Source: Morinoia aosen
Taxonomy: Eukaryota > Arthropoda > Malacostraca > Amphipoda > Talitridae
Direction of reading: 5' to 3'
Assembly: GCA_030386875.1 (NCBI GenBank)
Contig: CM059557.1
Coordinates: 55,196,514-55,260,513 of the forward strand
DNA: 64,000 nucleotides
A program made the position numbers and the translations under genes. Under the pieces are notes generated by a model. It was not told where the DNA came from. It did not search any database and saw nothing but the letters and a program-made list of their open reading frames with translations. This document shows positions 12,789 to 23,815 of the stretch, in pieces. Numbering within the stretch: the first letter of the stretch is position 1; every line of letters begins with the position of its first letter.

Positions 12789-12819
12789 CGTTTCGGAATT
12801 TTTAAAATTCCATCATCAG
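12789..12819 (-). other. Hammerhead-like core behind Penelope-like copy B
   Basis: On the minus strand CTGATGA is followed, after one T, by an 8-bp perfect stem (GGAATTTT / AAAATTCC) and then GAAACG. The position relative to the endonuclease fragment is the same as in copy A, which supports a common origin. Confidence 0.4.
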
Positions 12820-13059
12820 TGCTGAAATAGGAGAAAACAGAAAAGATTTTTTAAGATCCTAGTAAAAACAAATGCATATATTCCACAAAATTCTCTTAAT
12901 GTAAAACCCTAATTTGTATTATTCATTCATACACAAACAGTTGCTTACTCATAATTCACACAAACACACATATACACGCTAATCGAGATACACTCAGTGA
13001 ACACATACTATGCTTTCACACGGACAACAAACATACAAACACACACACACAGAATTACG

Positions 13060-13308
13060 TCAGTAGGTGGGGGCAATTGATAACTTAACAACACTAATGT
13101 CTTTGTTGAGGTTAGGTATATGAGTGAATATGAAAAGGGACTCAAAAATTCTAAGGTCATGCTCACTATTAGCTCGGCATAAAGTTGAAAAATGAGCGTT
13201 TTTAAATGAATGGTTTAAATGATCGCAGTGATCTCTAATTGCTGATCGGGGTGGAACGGTTAGTGCACGGCCGGTTCTATGAGATATTCCTGCGTGTTGG
13301 CTATGTCT
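13060..13308 (-). pseudogene. Penelope-like element, GIY-YIG C-terminal fragment (copy B)
   Basis: The minus-strand frame of about 82 codons reads ...RTGRALTVPPRSAIRDHC, then LRIFESLFIFTHIPNLN, then TGA at 13062-13060. The order (RTGR, S-AIR-HC, LRI-ESLFI, PNLN) is that of the GIY-YIG endonuclease of Penelope-like elements. The frame is intact over this stretch, but the upstream part of the domain and the reverse transcriptase are missing. A CA/TG dinucleotide run follows the stop, then the hammerhead-like motif at 12789-12819. Confidence 0.8.
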
Positions 13309-14744
13309 GATGCTTAATATTAATTATCAAAAATTTGGTTCGTGATGTATATTAACAAATTTGGATTGGAATAGGTAGTTATCTCTCTTCTTATCAATCT
13401 TTTTTCGTTTCCTGTTGATATAAACAAAACGATTAAAATAGTATTAAGATGTATACGTTGCATCAGTATTTCGTACAAGAAAACCCTTTGCGAATGTAGT
13501 TCATAAACCAAAGAAATAAATCAATTAGATATACATTAGTTAACTCATCATATATTTTTAAAACATATATAAAGTAATTTAACTTTCTATTCTCACGACG
13601 TAGTCATTCATTTTTTCTGATGAATTATTTTATATTTGACTGCGCTTTAGACAGTCAAAGAGTGCTACCTCTACTCCTATGGTACTTCCATAGGCTATTC
13701 AGAAAAGATAACCCAATTATTTACACTCTATAAAAAATAACAGCCTAATTCAAAGGTTATGTTTTACTGCCCTAATGTATTTTCACACGATATTTGAGAT
13801 GTATGAAAAAATCATCTTAAGTTCCTTTCGATGGGCGTAACCCCTCATCACACGCTAAACTGACATTACATAAATTTCCACATAATCTCTGCTTTGAACT
13901 ATACACATAGTAATATAAAACTTCCAATTTCCGCTCTTCGTTACCTTCTACTGCTTTTGACCAATCTACGGTCGCGCTATGGCAGATCGCAGTTGGCGTA
14001 ACCGCGCGCCATCCTCGCTGCTCCTTCATACGTCCGGCGCTTGAGCCGACCGTGCTATGTTAATTGGCCACCAGAGGCACGCGCTGCAGCGGCGTGATTG
14101 AGGGACGGCAGGCCGCTCTGGCTTCCGATATATTGAGCTGAGGGCCAATTGCCGTCTGCAGAGGGGTAATTGGTGAGCAGAGAGGGGAAAAGGTGAGCGG
14201 AGCAGGGCAATGGGTGTTTGCAGGGGAAAGGTGAAGTTGGCGGTAGTCCATGACACGAAAGAGCGTTTGAATCGGTGAGAAGTTTATGGAATATGGCTGA
14301 ACTAAAAATTGCCGTGAAATGAAAGGTTGAACAGCTTTAAAGTCTGAATTAAACTTAATGCTTGATAATTTCATTGAAATAACTGCAAAGATGAATTTAA
14401 AAAATGTAACATAGCATTCTATTTCTAAGCTATAAGAGAACTCAAGATTGAAATTCATTCACTTCACTCGATACTAGGCCTTTGAAGACAGTGTAATCAG
14501 CTCCGATTTGAAATCATTTTTGCTCTTTAACAATATTCAAGTCTCAAAAACAGTAGAAGCAAGCCTGAACTTAAGATAAACGTAACGATATTTGATGGGC
14601 AACTTGGTTGCATCACATATGAAGTAGCGTGCCGAGCAATATCTGCACAATCTGAGGGGTTGCTATGACATTTGAATAATTAACAAGGCAGATCGCAGAA
14701 CAAGGTAATGAAGAAAACTCCAACGTCTACGCGAACTGTAGCGT
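13309..14744. other. Non-coding DNA with a GC-richer patch
   Basis: The segment around 13970-14220 is clearly more G+C- and CpG-rich than its surroundings. Minus-strand frames across it (for example one starting MSWTTANFTFPLQ) show no recognised domain. It may be regulatory or an untranslated exon; no firm call is possible. Confidence 0.3.
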
Positions 14745-15505
14745 AAAATTCAGCATTGGAGCAGACTCCCACGTCCATGCTGTAGTCTGGCATACAACAT
14801 TGAAGCAGACTCCCACGTCTGTGCTGTAGTCTGGCGTCCAGCATTGAAGCAGACTCCCACGTCTGTGCTGTGACGTGGCGTCCAGCATTGAAGCAGACTC
14901 CCACGTCCACGCTGTAGTCTGGCGTCCAGCATTGAAGCAGACTCTCACGTCCACGCTGTTGTCTGGCGTCCAGCATTTAAGCAGACTCCCATGTCCACGC
15001 TGTTGTCTGGCGTCCAGCATTGAAGCAGACTCCTACGTCCACGCTGTATTCTGGCGTCCAGCATTGAAGCAGACTCCCACGTCCACGCTGTAGTCTGGCG
15101 TCCAGCATTGAAGCAGACTCCCACGTCCACGCTGTAGTCTGGCATCCAAAATTGAAGCAGACTCCCACGTCCACGCTGTAGTCTGGCATACAACATTGAA
15201 GCAGACTCCCACGTCCACGCTGTAGTCTGGCATACAACATTGAAGCAGACTCCCACGTCCACGCTGTAGTCTGGCATACAACATTGAAGCAGACTCCCAC
15301 GTCCACGCTGTAGTCTGGCATACAACATTGAAGCAGACTCCCACGTCCACGCTGTAGTCTGGCATACAACATTGAAGCAGACTCCCACGTCCACGCTGTA
15401 GTCTGGCATACAACATTGAAGCAGATTCCCACGTCCACGCTGTAGTCTGGCATACAACATTGAAGCAGACTCACACGTCCACGCTGTAGTTCAGCGTCAG
15501 CATCG
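14745..15505 (+). repeat. 44-bp minisatellite
   Basis: About 17 units of 44 bp with core GCAGACTCCCACGTCCACGC followed by TGTAGTCTGG and a variable CATACAACATTGAA or CGTCCAGCATTGAA end. Variant types are clustered (CGTCCAGC on the left, CATACAAC on the right), as expected from local unit expansion. 44 is not a multiple of 3, so all minus frames stay open and look like long proteins; these are repeat artefacts. Confidence 0.92.
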
Positions 15506-15535
15506 AAGCAGATAACCACATCCAGCCAAACTGCA

Positions 15536-15721
15536 GCATGCAGTCCACCCCATCACCCCGAGATTGCTCAACAGCAGGCACGCGAAGAGGGTCGTGATCG
15601 TCCAGGTGCGGGAGGGCGACCTGCGCAGGTGACCTGTGATCGTGTGCAGCGGGCCGTGGCGGTACCGTGACCCGCCGGAAATGAACCGCTTCCGTGACTC
15701 GTGCCCACGTCTGCCCGCCGC
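15536..15721 (-). CDS. Candidate isolated exon in a GC-rich island, possible membrane segment
   Basis: This ~190-bp island is far more G+C-rich than its neighbours and lies between two minisatellites. One minus-strand frame is open through the whole island, with almost every third base G or C, as in the UBE2Z-like exons. It reads ...GPLHTITGHLRRSPSRTW followed by a hydrophobic stretch TITTLFACLLLSNLGVMGW, which could be a signal-anchor. Splice sites are not clear, so the ends are approximate. On the plus strand a shorter frame with a GTGACC donor is an alternative reading. No family recognised. Confidence 0.35.
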
Positions 15722-15724
15722 AGG

Positions 15725-16090
15725 TACTGGCCTTATATCCCTGGTTTCATCCCCATTCTGATCTCTTGAAGTACTGATTTGTTATCCCTCAACTCATCCC
15801 CCACTGAGAGCTCCTTAGGTCTTGCCGTAATGTACCGGGATTCATCCCTGTTCAGAATCCATTACGTACTGGCTTATTGTCCCTGGATTCAACCCCATTC
15901 TGTGACCCATAAATTCTGGATTAATATCCCTGGATTCATCACCATGCTGTTTCCCTTAGATTCTGGAGAAAGATTCCTGGATTCATCCCCATTCTGCATG
16001 TCTTAGATATTGATTTAGTATCCCTACAGTCCTACCGATTCTGAATCTCTTAAATCCTGGTTTAATATGGCGGGATTCATCGCTGTTCTC
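15725..16090 (+). repeat. Degenerate ~40-bp tandem repeat
   Basis: About eight or nine diverged units built around CCCTGGATTCATCCCCATTC and a following CTTAGATTCTGGTTTA-like block. Divergence is much higher than in the 44-bp array to the left. Confidence 0.75.
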
Positions 16091-18254
16091 AGTCATAAGT
16101 TCGTTATTGTGTTTGATTCATCTTTTATGTTATTAATGAATTTTGAATTTTCTCTCAAATTACATACATCATTTTAGCAGCTTACATTTTTTTCCTTAGA
16201 TAAGACTCAAACTTAAGTTTTCGTATCCTTATGTAGCGATAGATTGATATCACCTCTGGTTTCAATTCACATACGTGAATGTTTTGAGTAGCGTTTATCT
16301 TCGTTTGTGAATTACAACAGGTTAATTAAATATTCCCTGCCGATCATCGTTGCAAATATTTTAAACCTTGTTGCCATATTTTGGTAATTTTTTTATTTTG
16401 CAAATTATTTGTATTGTTTACAGTGTGGAGATAGTCTCCCAAATTCCCATGAACTACACATCCAACGACTCAAAAAATAGACGAGGTTCAGAATGGACAC
16501 ATCCTTCAAATTTTATTCCTTTCCCATTATACCTCTGAAACATGCTGTAAAACCGCTTAGAGGTGACGTAAGATGATGAATATCTGAAAAAAAAATAACT
16601 TCAGGCTTGGTTTACTCCTCTGCACTTCAATCACTGTTCCCCCATTGCATTAACTACGCCCCAACTATAAATTCACACCCCTGTCCTATACAAAAAAAGC
16701 CTAAAACTACTCGGCTTAATTCGGCACGTCCTCTCAGTGAAGTGAGGCCAGGCTTCGTAAAATCAAAGCTGAGGAATCTGCTCTGCAACGACTGCTCTTA
16801 TGCCCTCCTCATCGATCCTCGTCGCCCCCACGCCGACCGAATGGCTTCCTGTGTTCCTGTCAGTGTCAGTTTTTATTCTTTTTGTGTTAATAGAGCGCCG
16901 TCTACACCTGGAGCACCACGGACCTCAAACAGCAATATTATTTGACAGTTTTGTCACAGTTCGCTGCTTATCCATTAAGTTGCGTGCTGATTGGTTTTAA
17001 AAAGCAATCTATTGTTTCTTTCATAAACCAATTAATAAATACTTATTAACCGAATCAAATGCCAGGCAGTTGATTTTCACAAGTTATCCTATTTTTTAAT
17101 GGTATTTCCATATTTTATTCTGGAATTAATACCCTCGTTGACTGAGCTACAAACGTGACGCTTAATTTACGAAAATCAGTCACCTGTCTATTCACAGTCG
17201 TTAATGTTCACCAACGGAACCGTATGCCTAGCAGTCGATTTTCTCGAGTCAGTTTTTTTCTGAGCGATTGACACATTCGGAGGCTGAATCACGAGAAGAA
17301 TGATTCATTTCAGAAAATCCCTTCGCTGTTTGTTACCAGTAATTAACTCATTCTGATGTAACTTCAAACTGAGTAATTAATTTTCAGTATAAGTGACTGA
17401 AAAAAAGAAATGCCGTATGTGTCCCAGAAGTACAGCCTACCTGGCAGGGAGCTCATGCCATTGCGTTGGCTTAACTTCTGTCAGAAATTAATCGCTTTAC
17501 GTATGTCTCCAAATTTTACCTATTAAACATGCTTCGATGGGTTTTTCCAGGCTCCTTCAAATTAAGTGAAAAAATGAACGAGTAGAAACAACCAGTTATC
17601 TATAAATTCTCGTAGTGATTCAATAACATAAGTTTAATCTGTTTATAAACATCTATAAAGAAGAACCTTTATGGACAGGATTTATTTCTGCACATCATCT
17701 CCCAAGTCGACTTTGAAAAACTCAAGCTTTCTGGCGTACTACTGCAACAAGACTGATTGTTTGAAAATCCAGCTCAAGACCAGCTAGCACTCTCGCCTGA
17801 CCTGAGCTCTGCGCCGACAACGCTAGACACAACAATTGCCCACTGACCCTCTCAATCGCGCAACTCAGTCTCTGCGCGACCACTCACCCGACAGTTACCC
17901 CTCTCCCCATCGCTTTTTCTCTCTCTATTTTTCCTCTCCCTAGTAAGACTTCTTCCTTCCGATTACTGTCGCTTTTTAATAATATTTTTTTGAGCTTGTT
18001 CTTTAAAATGTTAATCTCGTTCGGAATGATGGTAATTTTGGAGCTGGTATTTGCCTTCCTAGGGCGTAGAATAAATTTTTTCTTGCATACCAGGATATGC
18101 TTAGGATTTGAGGACCTCCGTTAACGTATTCGTCCTTTCAGTTAGTTAAGCTGATTTACTACATTTTTTATCACTTAAATCACATTCTACCGCTGAAACA
18201 GCTCCACATTCTCGTGTCAGTCAACCTTAATGGTAGTATGACGACTCCTGCCCT
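16091..18254. other. Non-coding AT-rich DNA
   Basis: No supported gene. A frame at about 16800-17000 includes a hydrophobic run but lacks splice signals or similarity. 17800-17900 is pyrimidine-rich on the plus strand. Confidence 0.35.
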
Positions 18255-18490
18255 TTTTATGGTCAAGGAACGTAATAATAGCCCATTACGTATGGTCACG
18301 AAATGAAACAATGGCCCATTACGCATGGTCAAGAAATAGCCCATTACGCATGGTCAAATGAAACTATGGCCCATTTACGCATGGTCAAATGAAACAAATG
18401 AAACAATGGCCCATTACGTATGGTCAAAAAATGAAATAATGCTCATTATATAGGGTAAAGAATTTTATTACTGACCATCACGTATGGTCA
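18255..18490 (+). repeat. Degenerate ~30-bp tandem repeat
   Basis: Roughly seven units of CCCATTACGCATGGTCAAG followed by AAATGAAACAATGG, with deletions and duplications of half units. Confidence 0.75.
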
Positions 18491-19149
18491 AGCGACGATG
18501 TAATGCAGTATTCGCATCTCCTTGCCGTACGCAAAAAACAGCTCAGATATTGGCCTCAATTGGAGGGCTAAGAGGCAGAGTGGCCTAACCCACAAATCAG
18601 AGAGGTCAAAACTGTCAGAGTGTATTAAGTGATAATTTCACCTCATAGCGGCGTAGATGTCTTTCACGCAGAGTGGCCTAGTTCCTAGTTCAGTTCCTAG
18701 TTAGTAACTTGGCTAGGAAAAGCCAGTTTGGCAACCCTGCGATGAACACCACACCTCTAACTTGAGTGTCCTAAAATTCTGTGTTTTGTTGTTTTGGACG
18801 CTCTTCATATTTGCCCTTCAAATCCTGAGAAAAAATCAGCTGGTACGAAGAGTAAACCTGATTCCATTATTTATTTTTCCTATGATAAAAAGAAGATTAA
18901 TGACTTGGTGTCGAAATGAGAAAAGGCGCTATCTTGCCTCCTACACTACTAAAGATCTCATTTTAAACACAATCCGAAGTAATAGAGCTACACTTGCATG
19001 ACCTACACTCCACTTCAATAGGCTTGATACGAGCCACCAAGTTCAGATTAAGAGAAAGAATATCATTACATTTCAGAAATTTATCATAATGAATGCGTCA
19101 TAAATAAGTCACATATCAGGTCGTATCAAACGGACATGCAGAAGATAGT
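18491..19149. other. Non-coding DNA
   Basis: No supported feature. A mariner terminal repeat may lie near its right end but was not identified. Confidence 0.35.
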
Positions 19150-20049
19150 TTGAAAAGTTTCAAAATGGGGATTACAGCCTTGAAGATAGCCCTCGAGAAA
19201 GTCGTCCTGTTGAGTTTAATGCAGCTTTATTGGAGGCAACCCTTGAAGCTAATCCTGCAGTATCCATAAGGCAATTGAGCTCTAAACTTCATGAGGGTCC
19301 AATGACAATTCAACATCACTTGAAGAAGCTGGGAAAGTAACCCAAACTTGGGAAGGGGGTTCCTTATGACCTCTCCGCTGTTCATCACCAGCAGCGCGTG
19401 AATGTCTGAGCATCTTTGCATTCCCGCCAACTGCAACCTTTTCTGGATAAAGTTGTCACCGGAGAAAAAAAGTGGATTATGTACAGCAATGTTAAACGTC
19501 AAATCAACGGCTAGATCGATGTGCAAAACTCTAATCACAACCAAAACCAGGACTCCATCTGAAAAAAAATTTATTTTGTGTTTGGTGGGATATGAGAAGA
19601 AGTATTCACTACGAGCTTCTTGAAAACAACCAAACAATCACTGCAGAACGGTACTGTAAACAGTTGCAAAGACTAAATACCGCTTTAAAAAAAAACGCCC
19701 AGCTTTGTTCAATCGAAAGGGCGTCATCTTTCACCGTGACAATTATATTTTAATGCGCGTCTGCATACAGCGCGAATAACTTTTGACACAATTAAAACTT
19801 TGAAATGGAAAACATTGATGACCCTGCCCTATTTTCCACATATTGCTCCTTCAGACTTTCATCTCTTTAGGAGTCTAGACAATCATTCAAGGGGAAAAAC
19901 TTTGACATACACAAACAACATCGAAATTGAATTCCAGGTGTTTTTTTTTATTCAAAAACAAAAGATATTTTTATGAATGAGGCATTCAAAAATTGGTTAG
20001 TAGGTGGTCCGAAAATGTTACTAACGATGGAGAATGTGTCACTGAATAA
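19150..20049 (+). pseudogene. Degraded mariner-type transposase
   Basis: Conceptual translation in shifting plus frames gives mariner hallmarks in order: a LEDSPRESRPVEF linker (LED-PRSGRP), a helix-turn-helix part ending HHLKKLGK, VTGEKKWIMYSNVKR (normally VTGDEKW), a HRDN block, TARITFDTIKTLKW, YFPHIAPSDFHLFRSL, and RWSENVTNDGECVTE before TAA at 20047-20049. The first catalytic Asp of the D,D34D triad is lost (GDEKW has become GEKKW), and there are several stops and frameshifts. The copy is inactive. The 136-residue frame on the opposite strand is only a shadow. Confidence 0.85.
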
Positions 20050-21037
20050 ATGAATGTTACTTGATATGTTTTTATTCTCCTTATCATACTAGCAAGAAAC
20101 GGACAGAACTAATGGTACGATCTGATCCTAACCAAGAACAGTTGTTTATAACGGAAGAAGGAAGGGATGATAGTTTACCCTAACTTCATTCATCAGTTTT
20201 CGTTGCGCATGAACCCAAGAATGAAACACCAGGTAAGATTTGCCTCTTGCACGGTAGTTAGCGGGTGAACGGAAAACATCGAGGGATAAATTTGACAGTC
20301 TAGTCAATGTCATCGCTGATCATTCATAATTAGATGGCTGATATCGAAACTTTCTTTGACACAGTTCTCAAGTGGTCCTGACGTCAACTACATTAATTAA
20401 ACAAATTCTGGTTGGATGGAGAGATGTTTTTAGTAGCGCGCCATGGTGCTATGAAAGTCTCACAATGCTTCACGTTACCCGCCCATGATCGTAAAGCTCA
20501 CACGTCTATGTAACAGCAAATTGAGCTCTCCGAGAAGTTCTTTATCAATGATTTATCGCTTCTTTTTACCGCCAGTATTTTTACCATTCTTTAAACTAAG
20601 AGCAAGGTATCAAGAGAATTCTTCTGTCATATTTTTCTCTCGATTATCAACAATTGGAACGGCTACGTAAGATGGTATATCTACCGATTTGCTTCAAAGA
20701 GCGTTCTCATGCTTCACCAACCATTATTGTCGGCATATTATCACTAGAAAATAGCATTCTTACGCTACTACATTTCATCTAGCATTCGCCAATATTGTAG
20801 CAGTGATCACTGTACGGACATTCCAATGAATGATATCATTAAAACAAAATATAGTTATCCATACCATCAAGAAAATAACCAACTTTAGTATTACCGAGAC
20901 ACAGAACACTGAATCACGAACTCTGTACCAATGTTGAATTACAATGAGTGCTTAGGTTTGCTTTGGTTGTTCTGAGGAATCGCCAGTCTCATCTTTTAGA
21001 AGCTGATCCATATTGTCGTTGGGTGTTTTTCGATAGC
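20050..21037. other. Non-coding AT-rich DNA
   Basis: The first bases probably include the right end of the mariner copy. Nothing else is supported. Confidence 0.35.
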
Positions 21038-21160
21038 TACCCTGTCTAACTTTTTCGCCGCCTGCATGCATGTTTTTCGCCGTCTAAGCTATTTAAGCGA
21101 TTAAATCACTTAGGCGGCAAAAAAACATGCATGCAGGAGGCGAAAAAGTTAAACTGGGTA
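21038..21160. mobile_element. 123-bp hairpin MITE (TA-ended)
   Basis: An almost perfect palindrome with arms of about 50 bp (left TACCCTGTCTAACTTTTTCG, right its complement ending AAACTGGGTA) and a loop of about 20 bp. Both arms contain TGCATGCATG. Ends beginning TA with an inverted repeat suggest a miniature Tc1/mariner-class element. The RNA would fold into one long hairpin. Confidence 0.65.
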
Positions 21161-21732
21161 TAGGTGCACAATTCGCGATGTCAAAAGAAAACATGTTGGG
21201 CAAAATAATTTCTAGTATTTCTATCATCTGTAAATTAAAACCATTTATTGAATTTGCTGTTAATGGCTGATGTGCAGAGCCGATAGCTTGAAGAGATTAA
21301 ATGTACGTATCAATGCATGTGTGCTCTACATGAACGAATACTACTCAAAAAGAACTTAACGATGATGTTCTTCGTAGAAAATCATAGTTAAAACATCGTC
21401 ATCAATAAATAAAGGTGTTCTTCATAAAACTCAATAAGTGAAGCTTCAAAACTGGATAATTAATTGTGAAGTAAATCCTCATTTATATTCTTCCCAATGA
21501 AGAACTTGATTTTCTGATACATGGCAAACACTATGTTGTTTCACATTTCATTCGTTAATTTTCTTGGAAATATAATGTTTTCTTTTCCTATTTTGCCCAT
21601 ATTTCTCAACATGTTATTCCCCCAGAAGTTTCATTTGGATTCTATTAATATACCCAGTCATTAATGTTCGTGTCCTCTTAACTGTTGTTCGATATGCAAT
21701 ATCACGCAAATACCATAATTTAATTTCGCCAC

Positions 21733-22430
21733 GTGACTTCAAACATTGGATGTTGGCTACGCGACATCAAACATTGGAAGTTGGCCACGCGACGTCAAAC
21801 ATTGGAAGTTGGCCACGCGACATCAAACATTGGATGTTGGCTACGCGACATCAAACATTGGAAGTTGGCCACGCGACGTCAAACATTGGAAGTTGGCCAC
21901 GCGACATCAAACATTGGAAGTTGGCCACGCGACATCAAACATTGGAAGTTGGCCACGCGACATCAAACATTGGAAGTTGGCTACGCGACATCAAACATTG
22001 GAAGTTGGCCACGCGACGTCAAACATTGGAAGCTGGCCACACGACATCAAACATTGGAAGTTGGCCACGCGACATCAAACATTGGAAGTTGGCCACGCGA
22101 CATCAAACATTGGAAGTTGGCCACACGACATCAAACATTGGAAGTTGGCCACGCGACGTCAAACATTGGAAGTTGGCCACACGACATCAAACATTGGAAG
22201 TTGGCCACACGACATCAAACATTGGAAGTTGGCCACGCGACATCAAACATTGGAAGTTGGCCACGCGATATCAAACACTGGAAGTTGGCCACGCGACATC
22301 AAACATTGGAAGTTGGCCACGCGACGTCAAACATTGGAAGTTGGCCATGCGACGTCAAACATTGGAAGTTGGCCACACGACATCAAACATTGGATGTTGG
22401 CCACGCGACATCAAACATTGGATGTTTGTT
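21733..22430 (+). repeat. 28-bp minisatellite
   Basis: About 25 units of 28 bp with core CATTGGAAGTTGGCCACGCG followed by ACATCAAA. Main variants are CACGCG/CACACG and CATC/CGTC. Because 28 leaves a remainder of 1 on division by 3, all three plus frames are open and give the same peptide repeat in different register; these are not genes. Confidence 0.93.
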
Positions 22431-23605
22431 GCTCTTTGCGATCATAGTTGCAGCAAGTTTACTCGATCCTCCTAAATTATAAAACTCGAATTTTGCGTTA
22501 CCTTTTTCAATGAGCCTTAGAAACTTTTGTAGAGTTCAAATTTATTTACAGTTCTTACTCTCGTTTACAATGAAATTTGTAAAAAGTAATAGTCACGCAG
22601 CATACCTACGCTTTCCTGCACTCAATTTTCGAATTTATTTGTTCTGCTAAAGCCCTTTTCTAAACTGTACTTCTGACACTCTTAAACCGCATTCCCTCCA
22701 TAATATTTCCTTTTCAAGATTTGTAACTCCTGCTTAATTTTTTTATACATCTCTTAAAAACTGAATACATGATGTACACTTTATTTCTTTGTACCTATTA
22801 TTTATAAACGCTTCCAATGCAAGTCAAATATTTTTCACTTTCACTGCATCTTTTTCTTCTTTTTCAGTTGCCACGATTTCTTTCTTTTGCAGTTTGCATG
22901 TTCTTCTTCTCTTGCAGTTCCTTTGTACTTTTTCTCTCACAGTTCACGGGTTCAGGTTTTCATTAGCGCATGCAAGCCCTAATTAGCTCAATCATATATT
23001 CATACTCTTGTTCTGAGAACTAATTTCCAGCCTCAGCATTTTAATGGATTTCTCATCAAGCTATCGAAGCTAATGTTGTATTCCGATGAGCACAATCATC
23101 AAAAGCTCTTTGCATTACTGACTATTGCGTTCTACAAATCTCATCAGCTCTCAAATGCACCATTATAAATGTAATTAAAATTTGCTTCGAGTATATATTT
23201 TCGTTCTAGCAAATGATAATACAGGAACACAATTTTATGGAGTGGCAAGCTTCGAACACTGTAGTAACATGTAGTAAAGTTCGTGTAGTAATAACAATGC
23301 AAAAAGTAATGTTTGCAACTTACAGATGGCTGTCCAGTGAATATAGCAGTGATAGTTTAATTAATTTTGAAGCTCCCAAAATTTATATTTTTCGATCCAA
23401 AGACCACGAGGTATTTAAGTCGTTCACAAAAATTGGAAGGTCTAAATTATAGTCATGACCACGATTATAAAACATTTCAAATTCTCAAAACTTACAATTT
23501 ACGACGGCAGGTATCTATCATAATTCCGATGAAAAATGATGCTATATTTTATACTAGTGTTTTTTTTTGCAAAAGTAACAACACCAGTACAGATTCCAAT
23601 TCCGG
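22431..23605. other. Non-coding AT-rich DNA
   Basis: No supported gene or repeat recognised. Confidence 0.35.
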
Positions 23606-23815
23606 CATGTTTATCATTGCTAAGGTATCATCAGTTTCCAGTATGCTTATCATTGCTAAGGTACTATCATATTCCAGCATGTTTATCATTACTAAGGTAC
23701 TATCAGATTCCAGCATGTTTATCATTGCTAAATTACTATCAGATTTCAGCATGCTTATCATTGCTAAGGTACTATCAGATTCCAGTATGTTTATCATTGC
23801 TAAGGCGCTATCAGT
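23606..23815 (+). repeat. 36-bp tandem repeat
   Basis: Six units of 36 bp with core GTTTATCATTGCTAAGGTAC followed by TATCAGATTCCAGCAT. The unit is a multiple of three, so frames on both strands stay open as an artefact. Confidence 0.9.

Noticed and set aside
14745-15505. CRISPR-like array (regular repeats)
   Set aside because: Units are contiguous with no unique spacers, and the window is eukaryotic.
14680-15519. Cys/Trp-rich frames on the minus strand resembling secreted repeats
   Set aside because: Translations of the 44-bp minisatellite in three frames; no signal peptide outside the repeat and no exon-like codon use.
19227-19637. 136-residue minus-strand frame
   Set aside because: Lies opposite a recognisable mariner transposase relic; only a shadow frame.
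21733-22482. Three overlapping open frames of 230-250 residues on the plus strand
   Set aside because: All three encode the same peptide repeat because of the 28-bp unit; no start context, splice sites or flanking coding sequence.
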